Assembly (NCBI RefSeq): GCF_000802205.1
Contig: NZ_CP012850.1
Span: forward strand, 1,240,001-1,304,000
Length of the DNA stretch: 64,000 nucleotides
Direction: 5' to 3'
DNA from: Candidatus Nitrosocosmicus oleophilus
Lineage (GTDB): Archaea > Thermoproteota > Nitrososphaeria > Nitrososphaerales > Nitrososphaeraceae
Shown here: in pieces, positions 39,422 to 49,093 of the stretch
How the letters are laid out: every line of letters starts with the position of its first letter
Numbering within the stretch: position 1 is the first letter of the stretch
Position numbers and translations under genes: made by a program
Notes under the pieces: generated by a model
What the model was told of the DNA's origin: nothing
The model's input: only the letters and a program-made list of their open reading frames with translations
The model's database searches: none

Positions 39422-39781
39422 ATGAAAGAAATCAATGTTTATATTCGACCGAACGATCTTTCGAAAGTGACTGATATTCTACAAAAGCATAAGTTGGGTA
39501 TTACCTTTTTTGATATCCAGGGAACTGGTAGAACTCCACGATCTACCTCCGAAATTATTCATTCATATCAAACCGGTAGGACCACAGTACCTAAATTTAT
39601 AGGACGTGTGCTTGTGATATCCATAGTTTCGGACTCGATTGTTAACCAAATCATTGAGGAAATAATGAATAGTTTTGATAAACAAGACGAACCATACGGC
39701 GTTCTCTTTGTAAAAGATGTGACTAATGCCTATGAATTAGGGACTGAGGTAAAAGGGAATGAAGTTCTAGTTTCCAAATGA
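39422..39781 (+). CDS. PII-family nitrogen-regulator-like protein
   Basis: 119 residues with the PII beta-alpha-beta repeat: KEINVYIRPNDLSKVTDILQ, ITFFDIQGTGRTPRS, then a long T-loop and VPKFIGRVLVISIVSD (a K-x-x-I-x-I-V-V-like strand). The T-loop lacks the uridylylated Tyr of enteric GlnB. Its role would be sensing 2-oxoglutarate/ATP and controlling ammonia assimilation (glnA at 22712); no amt transporter gene is adjacent, as it often is. Single gene. Confidence 0.82.
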   Translation: MKEINVYIRPNDLSKVTDILQKHKLGITFFDIQGTGRTPRSTSEIIHSYQTGRTTVPKFIGRVLVISIVSDSIVNQIIEEIMNSFDKQDEPYGVLFVKDVTNAYELGTEVKGNEVLVSK

Positions 39782-40058
39782 TCTAATTCTAGCACTAAAC
39801 GATTTTTTGAAAAAGGATTTGCGTTTCCAAAAAATCTTAATGTCTTTTTCGGGCATCTTGATATCAACTAACAATCTTCCTTCTTATGTTGATTACTCTA
39901 AAACATTAAATCCGATTTGAGCAGTACCTATTTACGGTATTATTTGAAGTTTAGTTGATTAGCATCGGGATCGTGGTGATAAACATTTAATATTTGTCAT
40001 GGGATCTAACACGGATCGATCTCAACCAATAATAATCGGCCTTGATTATTGACAAGGA

Positions 40059-40337
40059 TTGACCAAAGAAATAGCAGAAACTGAAGCTTGGAATATTATC
40101 AAGCCTATGTGTAGAGAACTTGATGAATTGATAATTAACGGGAACCTGAAGTTTTTGTCAGGACTTCAAAATGAAAATGACGGGACCTATAAAATAAACC
40201 TGCGGAGCAATCATTTGCATTTTGCATCGCGAGGATTAAAGGATAGTATAGGTGATATATCGTATGAGACTGGTAAAATCAGAATTGGTATGCGAGCTAA
40301 TGGAATTCCGATAAATATATTCGTTGAACTGTTTTGA
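40059..40337 (+). CDS. Hypothetical protein, 92 residues
   Basis: Small protein starting at TTG, with KEIAETEAWNIIKPMCRELDEL then strands GTYKINLRSNHLHFASRGL. No recognised family, membrane segment or metal motif. Single gene. Confidence 0.55.
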   Translation: MTKEIAETEAWNIIKPMCRELDELIINGNLKFLSGLQNENDGTYKINLRSNHLHFASRGLKDSIGDISYETGKIRIGMRANGIPINIFVELF

Positions 40338-40528
40338 TATGAGGATTTTTTGTTATATACATGGGTCGGAATAATGAAACATGATCCTTAATTCTTGATT
40401 CTTTGTAGAATATTTAGTGTGGGGACTCACCTTACTGAATATGGGGAATTTCATTTCAACTCATAATTTTTCTTACATGATACCCAGCTGTACTAATGGG
40501 AAACCGTGGCAATTGGGGAATCTATGGT

Positions 40529-42079
40529 TCATGCTCTATTCGGGATAATTTGACTGGTTCTTCTTTTCAATAGTATCATGCAGGGGAAGGATATCATAGA
40601 AATTATGGTTGCGGTAATAAAGATGAGATCATACGATAATGGAGAAGGAAATGATTCTCCCCCAATGCCGACTACTGACTCTTGAAAAGCTTGCATATAA
40701 GTTGAGGCAATTACTGGACCTATGGAACTTCCCATTAAGACTAGTACTACTGATATCCCGATCGAGACTCCACTATATTGATGGGGTGTATGTTGTAATG
40801 TGATATTAAAAGCTCCTACTTGTGTCAATGATAATCCTGCGGAGATTATTATCAAATTTAGTGAAATTAAAAATTCACTTGTATGAAATACAAATAAACT
40901 GGCAAAACCAATTGTAGTCAAAACACTACCTACAACAATTGGCTTGAAATTTCCTATTTTTGATACTATAAACCCAGAGGAAGGAGCAAATATTAGGAAA
41001 ATTATCATGAATGGCAATTGAACCATTGCACTATCCATTGCTTCCCCGCCAAATCCAAACGGTATTGGGCTAGTAACCAAAATTGGTATGGTTTGATAAA
41101 TCATAAACATTGTGATTCCAAAGACTAAGAGGATAATATTTGAGGGAAGCAAAATCCTGTCTGATATTAATTTGAGTGGTATTAACGGATCCTTTGCCTT
41201 TCTTTCAACGATTACAAACGCTATCATTGAGCAAATCGTCAGTGTAACAAGTGACCCCAGAACGATACCATCAAACGATGTAAAGTTATTGGATTCGCTA
41301 TTTATGTTAGCAAAATATGTTAAAGTTAATAAGAAAGCTGAAATTGATAATGCTAGCGACATTGCTCCCTTAATATCGATATGATGTTTGATTTTCTTAC
41401 CACTAAGATTACTTTGATCTAACTGTACATTTTCCTTTTTGGGTCGGTTGAACTCTAAATTTTGTTCACCATCATCGTTGATACTTACTGTGTCATCGTC
41501 CTTTATTCGCTTCTTGATTATGATCCAAAGTATGATTGCCACTGGTATTATCGTGAAAAACGTAGCCTGCCATCCAAAATTTTGGACTATTGTCCCACCT
41601 ATGGCCATTCCAACAACTGATCCTGCAGCAAACATCGAACTGAAAATTCCTATCCCAATTGCAATCTTGGACATCGGAAATTGGTCTCTTATGATGCCAA
41701 ATGCTATAGGAAACATTGAAATGCCTATCCCTTGAATGATTCTTGCCAAAACTAAAGTGTAAATATTTGTTGACAATCCTCCTATGGCGATCCCTATAAT
41801 ATAAATAATAAAAATCACAAGCACCATTTTCTTCCTGCCGTATATGTCTGATAATTTTCCTGCAATAGGCGTCATGACTGCTCCTGAAATTAAGTAGGCC
41901 GTCAGAATCCATGACGAGGTACTATATGAAATATCAAAATCGCTAATTATATCACTAATAGCTGGTAAAAGCATGGTTTCTCCATACATCGTGATCAAAA
42001 TTGTCGATCCCAATATTGCCAGTGTTATCCACGTGGATTCGTGAATCTTTTCGCTGGCATCTGGTTTTATGTTTTTCAT
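40529..42079 (-). CDS. MFS drug exporter (DHA2-like, 14 segments)
   Basis: 516 residues with about fourteen hydrophobic segments and motif A GKLSDIYGRKKMV, the MFS gating loop. A long cytosolic loop (about 196-240, acidic then basic) separates the halves, and AFLLTLTYFA follows. Typical of multidrug exporters. Located 46 bp downstream of the UDP-sugar dehydrogenase gene on the same strand, possibly one transcript under the TetR-type operator at 43201 (inference). Confidence 0.9.
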   Translation of the reverse strand: MKNIKPDASEKIHESTWITLAILGSTILITMYGETMLLPAISDIISDFDISYSTSSWILTAYLISGAVMTPIAGKLSDIYGRKKMVLVIFIIYIIGIAIGGLSTNIYTLVLARIIQGIGISMFPIAFGIIRDQFPMSKIAIGIGIFSSMFAAGSVVGMAIGGTIVQNFGWQATFFTIIPVAIILWIIIKKRIKDDDTVSINDDGEQNLEFNRPKKENVQLDQSNLSGKKIKHHIDIKGAMSLALSISAFLLTLTYFANINSESNNFTSFDGIVLGSLVTLTICSMIAFVIVERKAKDPLIPLKLISDRILLPSNIILLVFGITMFMIYQTIPILVTSPIPFGFGGEAMDSAMVQLPFMIIFLIFAPSSGFIVSKIGNFKPIVVGSVLTTIGFASLFVFHTSEFLISLNLIIISAGLSLTQVGAFNITLQHTPHQYSGVSIGISVVLVLMGSSIGPVIASTYMQAFQESVVGIGGESFPSPLSYDLIFITATIISMISFPCMILLKRRTSQIIPNRA

Positions 42080-42124
42080 GGAGAGATGTCCTAGTTTAGT
42101 AAGAAATGGTAAAAAGTTAGGCGA

Positions 42125-43165
42125 TCATACAGCTGGAATTTTAACTTCCTTCTCTAATTTATTTCTATATTCTCTATAGTCCTCATCAATCTCCATGGCT
42201 GCTTGAAGTATCTTGCTTCTTATTGTGTTAGATGAATTGATAAACATCTTTGTATCTTTTGGAAGACAGTGACCTCCTATTCCATCTCTTGGTTCTAGTA
42301 CTTCTACATTCCATTTTGTATTGAGTGATTCACGTAATTCTGAAAAACTAATGCTATTAGACTTACAATAAAGATAAAGCTCTTCTGCAAATGCTATTTG
42401 AAGATATCTATGAGCATTTTCTACTATTTTTGTTAGTTCTGCTACTTCAACTGATGATACTGGGTGCATTGGAATTGATAGACTTTTTATGCCAGCTGTA
42501 GATGTAGCTGTTTCTGTTGTTTGAGGCACTACCTCACGTCCATCATAAAAGTTAAGACCATGTTGCAAACAGCAGTTGCTTACACCACCTACAATACGTA
42601 ATTGATTAACACCGTGAACTTCTTCTTCTAATGCATACCATCTATGTGGTGCATGTACAACATGTAGTCTATGGTCTACTTTTTCAAATACTCTTTTTGA
42701 TGTACCCTTTGGTATAGTACTTTCAATTGATATTAATGCACCTGCTTTAGCTTCTCTAGATATCTTTTCAACAACAGACATCAAACCATCTACTTGTGGT
42801 GTAAACATATCGTCTGGTCTATGTGTAGATACGCAAATAATTAGTACGTCAAAATCACCAAAGTTGGTTGCTTGTTTTATTCCATAATTGGCTTCAGCTG
42901 ACTGCATGGTTTTTTGATTTATATCATATCCAAAAGTATCAAAACCATGTTCTTTAACATACTTTGCAACTGGAAGACCAAGCTGGCCAAGTCCTATGAT
43001 AACAACCTTCTCATTCTTACGGATGTTAACATTTTGGACATTTAACTTTTCATATGTAAGTGGATTAGTAGGGCTAAGGACACTATCTGAATAACTAAAT
43101 TGTTCTTGTGTCTCCAAACGCATATCGTCTAAAGACTGGTCATTTTCCCTTCTTAATGGAATCAT
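42125..43165 (-). CDS. UDP-sugar 6-dehydrogenase-like protein
   Basis: 346 residues of the UDP-glucose/GDP-mannose dehydrogenase family: Rossmann site VIIGLGQLGLPVAKYV, CVSTHRPDD, ISIESTIPKGTSK, and the catalytic Cys in GIGGHCLPKDTKMF. It would oxidise a UDP-hexose to the acid, e.g. for glycan synthesis. At 346 residues it is shorter than usual (about 420), and an N-terminal extension of some 50 residues precedes the Rossmann fold; the third domain is truncated. Its function may thus be altered. Confidence 0.8.
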   Translation of the reverse strand: MIPLRRENDQSLDDMRLETQEQFSYSDSVLSPTNPLTYEKLNVQNVNIRKNEKVVIIGLGQLGLPVAKYVKEHGFDTFGYDINQKTMQSAEANYGIKQATNFGDFDVLIICVSTHRPDDMFTPQVDGLMSVVEKISREAKAGALISIESTIPKGTSKRVFEKVDHRLHVVHAPHRWYALEEEVHGVNQLRIVGGVSNCCLQHGLNFYDGREVVPQTTETATSTAGIKSLSIPMHPVSSVEVAELTKIVENAHRYLQIAFAEELYLYCKSNSISFSELRESLNTKWNVEVLEPRDGIGGHCLPKDTKMFINSSNTIRSKILQAAMEIDEDYREYRNKLEKEVKIPAV

Positions 43166-43200
43166 GACTTTACCTTACAAATACTCCTTAATAAATTAAA

Positions 43201-43212
43201 CTGACTGGTCAG
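43201..43212. promoter_or_regulatory. Candidate TetR operator CTGAC-TG-GTCAG
   Basis: CTGACTGGTCAG has two 5-bp arms (CTGAC/GTCAG) around a 2-bp centre, the shape and size of many TetR-family operators. It sits between the start of the dehydrogenase gene (43165) and the 43245 gene whose stop overlaps the TetR gene. Confidence 0.5.
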
Positions 43213-43244
43213 ACATGTTTATTAGTAGCCAGACCTAAATTAAC

Positions 43245-43514
43245 TTGTTCGTGTACAGACTTATTTTTAATTCCAAAGAACTTGCTTCAAAGTCTTTTTT
43301 ACAGTTAAGAATGAAAATTACCCCTTTGCTTAATGGTATAAAAAATTATACTAGAAATCTAGAAGTAATTAATAATTACACAATACCCATGGTACTGTAC
43401 GCCATAAATTTTTTGTCAAAAAAAGGTGGAAAATCAGATATGTCTAATAATGAAATAGTAAACCTTAGCATATACAAGTCTTATTACAGAAATCTTGAAA
43501 TGGGTGAATATTGA
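43245..43514 (+). CDS. Hypothetical protein, 89 residues, coupled to TetR
   Basis: TTG start, basic N-terminal half (RLIFNSKELASKSFLQ), hydrophobic patch (IPMVLYAINFLSKK), then a tail ending in EMGEY. Unrecognised. Its stop TGA overlaps the TetR ATG (TGATG) by one base. Confidence 0.4.
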   Translation: MFVYRLIFNSKELASKSFLQLRMKITPLLNGIKNYTRNLEVINNYTIPMVLYAINFLSKKGGKSDMSNNEIVNLSIYKSYYRNLEMGEY

Positions 43515-44113
43515 TGTGTCCAAAGGTAACATCTCAACATAAGCAAGAAGTACGAGGTAGGATTATCCAATCAGCAATTGAATGCTTTTCTAAGAATGGA
43601 TTCGATCGAACTCGAATGGATGAGATATCTCTTTTGGCTGATTTAAGTAAGGGAACATTATATAATTATTTTGACAATAAAGAAGATTTATTTAACGCAA
43701 TTTGTGAGGATAGTCTTGACCTACTAAAGATTCAACTTGATCAATTATTTACCAAAAGTAGGGATGATCTAATATCTAATGCAGAATTATTTTATGAAAA
43801 CTTTCAAAAAATACAAAAGGAAGGTAGTGCAAAAGTCTTTTTTGAGGCATTATCAGAATCAACACGCAACCCAAAATTAAAAATAATCTTGTTCAAACAT
43901 AGACTCAAAATCTATAAAGTTGTTGAAAACTATTTGCAGATCCAAAGTGACAAAGGATTCATTAAAGGCGATATTAACTTGACTTATGTTGCCTCAGGAA
44001 TGGTGTCTTTGTTTGACGGTATTACTGCAGGAAGTCTCCTGGGGATCCCTGAAGAATATAATAAGAATATTTGGGCCGTAACGATAAAAACGATATTGTC
44101 AAATTTAAACTAG
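43514..44113 (+). CDS. TetR/AcrR family transcription regulator
   Basis: 199 residues from ATG 43514 (TTG 43511 would add one). The N-terminal TetR helix-turn-helix is clear: IIQSAIECFSKNGFDRTRMD, then ADLSKGTLYNYFDNKEDLF. The C-terminal helices form a ligand pocket; the ligand is unknown. Regulators of this family often repress a neighbouring efflux gene, here the MFS exporter at 40529, transcribed away across the operator-like palindrome at 43201 (inference). Confidence 0.9.
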   Translation: MCPKVTSQHKQEVRGRIIQSAIECFSKNGFDRTRMDEISLLADLSKGTLYNYFDNKEDLFNAICEDSLDLLKIQLDQLFTKSRDDLISNAELFYENFQKIQKEGSAKVFFEALSESTRNPKLKIILFKHRLKIYKVVENYLQIQSDKGFIKGDINLTYVASGMVSLFDGITAGSLLGIPEEYNKNIWAVTIKTILSNLN

Positions 44114-44210
44114 TATCAATCAAAGGCAGAAAGTCGGCATACTTATCCGATCCGAGCAGTTCTCACTCTTATCGGTTATTCTGTAATAATTTATAACCTA
44201 TTACATCATT

Positions 44211-44732
44211 ATGACGACTGTGTCATTATTACCTTTTAAAAATAAAGTTCCAAGAATAAATTCAGACTGTTTTATAGCACCTAATTCTGTAATTATCGGT
44301 GACGTAGAAATAGGCTCTCGTGCATCGATTTGGTTTGGTACTGTTCTCAGAGGCGATGTCTTTTACATTAAAGTTGGAGATAATACCAATATACAAGATA
44401 ATAGTGTTGTTCATGTTACCACTAATAAATATCCAACCATCATTGGTAACAATGTTACTATTGGTCATTCGGTTACGCTTCATGGTTGTTCAATAAAAGA
44501 CAACTCTTTGGTTGGAATTGGTTCTGTTGTAATGGATGAGTGCGAGCTTGGAGAATGGTCTATAATTGCTGCAGGATCCGTGGTTAAGCCAAACACCAAG
44601 ATTCCCTCAGGCAAACTTTGGGGAGGATTGCCCGCAAAGGAAATCCGTGACATAAATGACATGGAACGAGAATGGATAAAAGAGTTATCAAATAATTATG
44701 TGGAATTATCAAAACAATATTTGAGTATATAA
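44211..44732 (+). CDS. Gamma-type carbonic anhydrase/hexapeptide acyltransferase-like protein
   Basis: 173 residues of left-handed beta-helix repeats (IGDVEIGSRASIWFGTVLRG, VGDNTNIQDNSVVHV, IGNNVTIGHSVTLHGC, VGIGSVVMDECELGEWSIIA). The conserved R-G-D-x3-Y-I (RGDVFYIKVG), the zinc His residues in VVHVT and TIGHSVTLHG and the closing KLWGGLPAKEIR place it with gamma carbonic anhydrases. It would interconvert CO2 and bicarbonate, relevant to autotrophy. Single gene. Confidence 0.9.
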   Translation: MTTVSLLPFKNKVPRINSDCFIAPNSVIIGDVEIGSRASIWFGTVLRGDVFYIKVGDNTNIQDNSVVHVTTNKYPTIIGNNVTIGHSVTLHGCSIKDNSLVGIGSVVMDECELGEWSIIAAGSVVKPNTKIPSGKLWGGLPAKEIRDINDMEREWIKELSNNYVELSKQYLSI

Positions 44733-44984
44733 AGGGAAACTGACATATATTTTTCAAATTTATACACTGTGAACCAAATTTCTCTCTACTTACTAATATT
44801 CAAATCTATTCTCTATAACCAGTCTGAATATGTTCGAATACTAGCGATGCGTTATAGTAGAGTTCTATTATGTAACTAAATAGGTTAATTTTGTTTCTTT
44901 TATTTTTATCGAACATGATGTTGTACTATTGATGAAGTAATCAGTTATCAAACTGCTTTATGGGATTAACAAGGATCTTGAATA

Positions 44985-46208
44985 ATGCTAAAGATTATGC
45001 CATTTAATCTACTATTAATATTCTTAGTAGTGGTAGTAACAGGTACAGGTACACAAGCAATCTTTAATCAAAACGTATTAGCACAAAACTCAGGTGAAGA
45101 CGGTTCCCGTGGATTAAATTTTGATAGTCTATTCGGAAGTAGCAAAGAAGGTTTCAGCTTCGATGAATTGTTCCCATTTGGTGATTCTAGCACTTCTGGT
45201 TCTCAGGATGAATCATCATCTAGCGATGATGACTCCACTTCTGGCTCTCAGGATGAATCTGCAGCTACTGATCCATTGGGTGGAATCGATCTTGTATTTC
45301 CATTCAATGATATTCAATCTCCAAAAGCACAATCTGATACACCATCTGAAGATTCAAGCTCCGCTAGTCCAGACGACGATAGTAAATCTCTAACTCCTCA
45401 GAAAGAATCAGCTTCTGACGATGATAAGGCAACAAGCTCTGCTGACGATGATAAGGCAACAAGCTCTGCTGACGATGATAAGGCAACAAGCTCTGCTGAC
45501 GATGATAAGGCAACAAGCTCTGCTGACGATGATAAGGCAACAAGCTCTGCTGACGATGAAAAGACAACAAGCTCTGCTGACGATGAAAAGACAACAAGCT
45601 CTGCTGACGATGAAAAGACAACAAGCTCTGCTGACGATGAAAAGACAACAAGCTCTGCTGACGATGAAAAGACAACAAGCTCTGCTGACGATGAAAAGAC
45701 AACAAGCTCTGCTGACGATGAAAAGACAACAAGCTCTGCTGACGATGAAAAGACAACAAGCTCTGCTGACGATGAAAAGACAACAAGCTCTGCTGACGAT
45801 GAAAAGACAACAAGCTCTGATGAAGACAACGCAAAATCAGGCTCTGATGAAGACAACGCAAAATCAAGCTCTGCTGACGATGAAAAGACAACAAGCTCTG
45901 ATGAAGACAACGCAAAATCAGGCTCTGATGAAGACAACGCAAAATCAAGCTCTGCTGACGATGAAAAGACAACAAGCTCTGATGAAGACAACGCAAAATC
46001 AGGCTCTGATGAAGACAACGCAAAATCAAGCTCTGCTGACGATGAAAAGACAACAAGCTCTGATGACGATGAAAAGACAAGCTCTGACAGCTCTCGTATG
46101 ATTGCTCCTCAAAGTGAGACTACAACAACAGAAACAGGTAAACCAGTAGCTCCTCAAAGTGAGACTACAACAACAGAAACAGGTAAACCAGTAGCTCCAA
46201 TAGCATAA
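44985..46208 (+). CDS. Secreted acidic tandem-repeat protein
   Basis: 407 residues. A signal peptide (FNLLLIFLVVVVTGTGTQA) is followed by a short unique part (DSLFGSSKEGFSFDELFPFG, residues 42-90), then a very long repeat block of nine-residue units SSADDDKAT and SSADDEKTT, then SDEDNAKSGSDEDNAKSS units interleaved with SADDEKTT, and finally two copies of PQSETTTTETGKPVA. Highly acidic and Ser/Thr-rich, likely disordered and exposed at the cell surface, perhaps glycosylated or cation-binding. The copy number probably varies between strains. Confidence 0.85.
   Translation: MLKIMPFNLLLIFLVVVVTGTGTQAIFNQNVLAQNSGEDGSRGLNFDSLFGSSKEGFSFDELFPFGDSSTSGSQDESSSSDDDSTSGSQDESAATDPLGGIDLVFPFNDIQSPKAQSDTPSEDSSSASPDDDSKSLTPQKESASDDDKATSSADDDKATSSADDDKATSSADDDKATSSADDDKATSSADDEKTTSSADDEKTTSSADDEKTTSSADDEKTTSSADDEKTTSSADDEKTTSSADDEKTTSSADDEKTTSSADDEKTTSSADDEKTTSSDEDNAKSGSDEDNAKSSSADDEKTTSSDEDNAKSGSDEDNAKSSSADDEKTTSSDEDNAKSGSDEDNAKSSSADDEKTTSSDDDEKTSSDSSRMIAPQSETTTTETGKPVAPQSETTTTETGKPVAPIA
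45417..46080 (+). repeat. 27-bp tandem repeat array within the secreted protein
   Basis: Five copies of a 27-bp unit of the type GACGATGATAAGGCAACAAG+CTCTGCT, then about ten copies with GACGATGAAAAGACAACAAG, then a higher-order repeat in which GATGAAGACAACGCAAAATC units alternate with the previous type, three times. All keep the reading frame and are almost identical at DNA level, indicating recent expansion by slippage or recombination. Confidence 0.9.
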
Positions 46209-46420
46209 TAGGATAGACAATGATTAGGTAAAGCAGGTGCGAATGAAAAAATTCTATACCTGCAATCCTATACCCAAATTTTTTATATTTTCGATTTATT
46301 TAGAATATTTGTTTCATTTTTGATGAATTATTTCGGCTCATGCAACATATAGAATAATCAATTTTGCAGTTCTTTTATTTGGAATTACAACATATAATTT
46401 CATTCAGATAGTAATTAGTT

Positions 46421-46648
46421 TCACGAAACGGATTCAGATATTTTCTTGAGATCTTCCTTGAGAGCTTTGTATTTGTCCAATCTTGTTCGTCCTTCCTCTG
46501 TAGACGGTATGTTCTCTAATAATTTTCTTTGTTCCTTTTCTGTCATACATTCAACGGAGTTCAAAATATCTTCTAGTTCAGACTTTGATAATTCAAGTGT
46601 GATTATTTCATTGGGATGGTTCGTCTTAACAATTTTTGTCATGTTCAT
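46421..46648 (-). CDS. Hypothetical protein, 75 residues
   Basis: Highly charged helical protein (SKSELEDILNSVECMTEKEQ, LDKYKALKEDLKKISESV) with coiled-coil look. No family recognised. The region around it is otherwise intergenic. Confidence 0.5.
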   Translation of the reverse strand: MNMTKIVKTNHPNEIITLELSKSELEDILNSVECMTEKEQRKLLENIPSTEEGRTRLDKYKALKEDLKKISESVS

Positions 46649-46933
46649 ATTTAGATGTTCAAATTAATATCTTTGTTCATAGACAAACCCGGACTCGCTT
46701 GGGTTGTAACAATTTTCGACATTAAAACTAACCGAAATGGTTTAAGTTTAGTGTTGATTGATCCAAATAAATTCATATCTCAGATAGTCTCAATATATAC
46801 CTTCATAGCACAATTATTTTATTCTCTTTTAAATATTCAAATGTTACTGCTGTGATGTAGTATTCTTCAAATTCATTTGTGTTCTAATTTTCAAATAAGA
46901 GGGGGTTACATGACATGTCGTTAGTCTCAAAAG

Positions 46934-47608
46934 TTATCTTATTTTTAAACTCACCTCTTCCCCATGTCCGATTGGGACTGTTACTGATTGAACAAAATCT
47001 TTTTTCCTTATATGTTCGATATATTTAGACATACTTGGTCTATATTCTTCAGGGTACAGTACATTATCCGTAACGATTACTCCGCCCTTCTTGACTATTG
47101 ATATAGCCAAATCAAAATATTCTTGTAAATTTTCCTTATCAGCATCCAAAAAAATGAAATCAAAATATTGGGATTGATCATCTGGATTTTCCTTAACATG
47201 GTTTGACAATTGATTTAGTACTTTTAAGGCATTTCCTTCAATTATTTCTATTAAACCACTGACTCCAGCATTCTTGAAATTTGTAGTTGCTTTCTTAATT
47301 TTAAGTGGATTATTGTCTATGGTAGTGATGTTTATTTTTGACATGCTATGGTTTTCTTTATTCTGATAAAACGAATATGCAAACCACAGGGTCGAGTATC
47401 CAACAGATGTTCCTACTTCTAATATCTTTTTGGTATTCATAGCTGATAGTAAGATGCTGAAAAATTTTCCAGTGTCACTGGTAATCGCAAGCATAGAATC
47501 TTCATGAGATACTTCTGCTAAACCTGATCTTTCTAAAACTGATTGTTTTTCCAGCTCGGTTAAGACTTTAACGATTCTAGAACGCATATTAAGATCTACA
47601 TCTGACAT
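46934..47608 (-). CDS. Class I SAM-dependent O-methyltransferase
   Basis: 224 residues of the caffeoyl-CoA/catechol O-methyltransferase type: SAM motif KILEVGTSVGYSTLWFA, TTIDNNPLKIKKA, IIEGNALKVLNQL, FIFLDADKENLQEYF with metal-binding Asp, and GGVIVTDNVLYPEEY. Methylates hydroxyl groups in a Mg-dependent way; substrate unknown. Single gene. Confidence 0.9.
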   Translation of the reverse strand: MSDVDLNMRSRIVKVLTELEKQSVLERSGLAEVSHEDSMLAITSDTGKFFSILLSAMNTKKILEVGTSVGYSTLWFAYSFYQNKENHSMSKINITTIDNNPLKIKKATTNFKNAGVSGLIEIIEGNALKVLNQLSNHVKENPDDQSQYFDFIFLDADKENLQEYFDLAISIVKKGGVIVTDNVLYPEEYRPSMSKYIEHIRKKDFVQSVTVPIGHGEEVSLKIR

Positions 47609-47991
47609 TTTCTCGTACTATGATTATTTGATTATCCTAATATTAAAACGAGATTTTTTGTACTCTAAATTGAGAGAATTTTACGATGGTTGTTATTCAA
47701 ACACATAGTTAAACGGGTAAGTACAGGACCATCACTATGATAAACCAAGATTACGACAAACTTGATAACCCTTATGAATCGTTAAATTTGGATTATGTGA
47801 ATCTCCATATTATCTCTCGGTTTAGATCTTGTCTTTGATTTTCTGTTTTAGCAATTTTTGGTTTCAAATGAAGTGTATGAGCTAATCTAACGGGAACTAT
47901 TATCTTAATAAATCATCTACTTACTCAAATCAATTAGCGAAAAGAGTCTTGTCTATTTCTTGGAATATTTGAGAATAAGCATTTTTTATCT
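47609..47991. other. 383-bp gap
   Basis: Only a 33-codon ATG frame at about 47737-47838 (starting MINQDYDKLDNPYES) is visible; insufficient to call. No RNA gene or repeat. Confidence 0.3.
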
Positions 47992-48600
47992 ATGCCTTGG
48001 GGTAGCAGGGGAAGCAGAGATAGCAAATGTAATCTTAGGGGTAGCCTAATGATTAAATCTTATAAGCATTTTTTTCCCAGGGACCTTATGATGGGTAAAT
48101 TAAGAATACATAAAGAAAAATCCATAATAAAACTGTACGAACAAGGGAAATCCAGTCGCGAAATTTGCCAAGAAGAGCATATTTCTTTTCGAGAACTTGG
48201 GAGAATAATTCGTAAATATGATGGGGAAAAAGACTCCAAAGTTGTGAGTAACCAAACCAAAGCCTATAGTATGTTTCTAGCAGGTAAACCGATCATTTCA
48301 GTTGCGATTCATCTTGGCCTAGGTAGTGAAGAGGTAAAGCAATATTATTATGAGTATTTGTCTATTTACGAAATGGATAATTTCGTAAAAATTACTAAAG
48401 ATCATGGTTACTTCTTGCCTTTTCTATCCAAAGTAGCAGAGAAAATGAAAAGTAATGAATTTGAGTCTGATGTCGATAATTTGATTTATTGCATGAATGA
48501 TGTTAAGACCGTGATAAGAGTTAGGGATAAGGTTCAACACGAAGTCAATATGTTAACCATAAAACGAGATGATCTGTTAAAATCCGGCCAACCTGAATGA
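47992..48600 (+). CDS. Helix-turn-helix protein, 202 residues
   Basis: Two adjacent HTH-like segments: SIIKLYEQGKSSREICQEE (about 42-60) and YSMFLAGKPIISVAIHLGLG (about 85-104), a Psq/resolvase-type architecture common in thaumarchaea, followed by a helical tail (VDNLIYCMNDVKTVIRVRD). The first ~30 residues look unstructured, so a start at Met33/34 (48088/48091) is plausible. Target unknown. Confidence 0.65.
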   Translation: MPWGSRGSRDSKCNLRGSLMIKSYKHFFPRDLMMGKLRIHKEKSIIKLYEQGKSSREICQEEHISFRELGRIIRKYDGEKDSKVVSNQTKAYSMFLAGKPIISVAIHLGLGSEEVKQYYYEYLSIYEMDNFVKITKDHGYFLPFLSKVAEKMKSNEFESDVDNLIYCMNDVKTVIRVRDKVQHEVNMLTIKRDDLLKSGQPE

Positions 48601-49093
48601 TTTTCTTTACGGTAATAAGATAATTGTAATCAAATGCTGTCATATTGGGGCAAGATCTAGTCTTTAAAGAAAAACTAAGATAAATCTTCAGAAAACATGC
48701 AAGATACAAGTGTTTTACAAGGACAATACATGACATCTCAACATTGTCTCTCTCTTTTCTATATTTTGGTAAAAGATATTGCGAAATAACCTGATTATCT
48801 AGAGAAATAGAAATTTGGGATTTGGTTAGTCGTTTGTTAATTACTATTAGGGCCAATATTCCAATTAGGATTTGAAAATAACGCGCATTTATTAAACTTT
48901 GATTAGTTTTATACAAAAATTTTCTTTATGTTCAATCTCTGATTAAGAAATCTATAATAATTCTGCTTATAGCATTTTGTTTCTAATGTTATCATGATTT
49001 TCCAATATTCGATTCTTATTATTCGTTAAATTCAAAAAAGATGAAAAAATTGCAAATATTTTTAATAAAGTTCATCCTACAATATACTATAGA
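48601..49093. other. 492-bp gap
   Basis: A minus-strand frame at 48545-48916 overlaps the end of the HTH gene and looks like chance. A clear AT-rich promoter stretch (ATTTTTAATAAAG) precedes the CARF gene by 20-30 bp. Nothing else supported. Confidence 0.35.

Noticed and set aside
45364-46101. Long frames on both strands through the tandem-repeat region
   Set aside because: They are shadow frames of the in-phase 27-bp repeat of the secreted protein; no signal or start context supports them.
46655-46855. Plus-strand frame of 66 codons
   Set aside because: Hydrophobic by AT bias only, and overlaps no promoter; its start codon lies in the 5' end of the minus-strand 75-residue gene region.
48545-48916. 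Minus-strand frame of 123 codons
   Set aside because: It overlaps the end of the HTH gene by 55 bp, has low-complexity AT composition and no recognisable feature.
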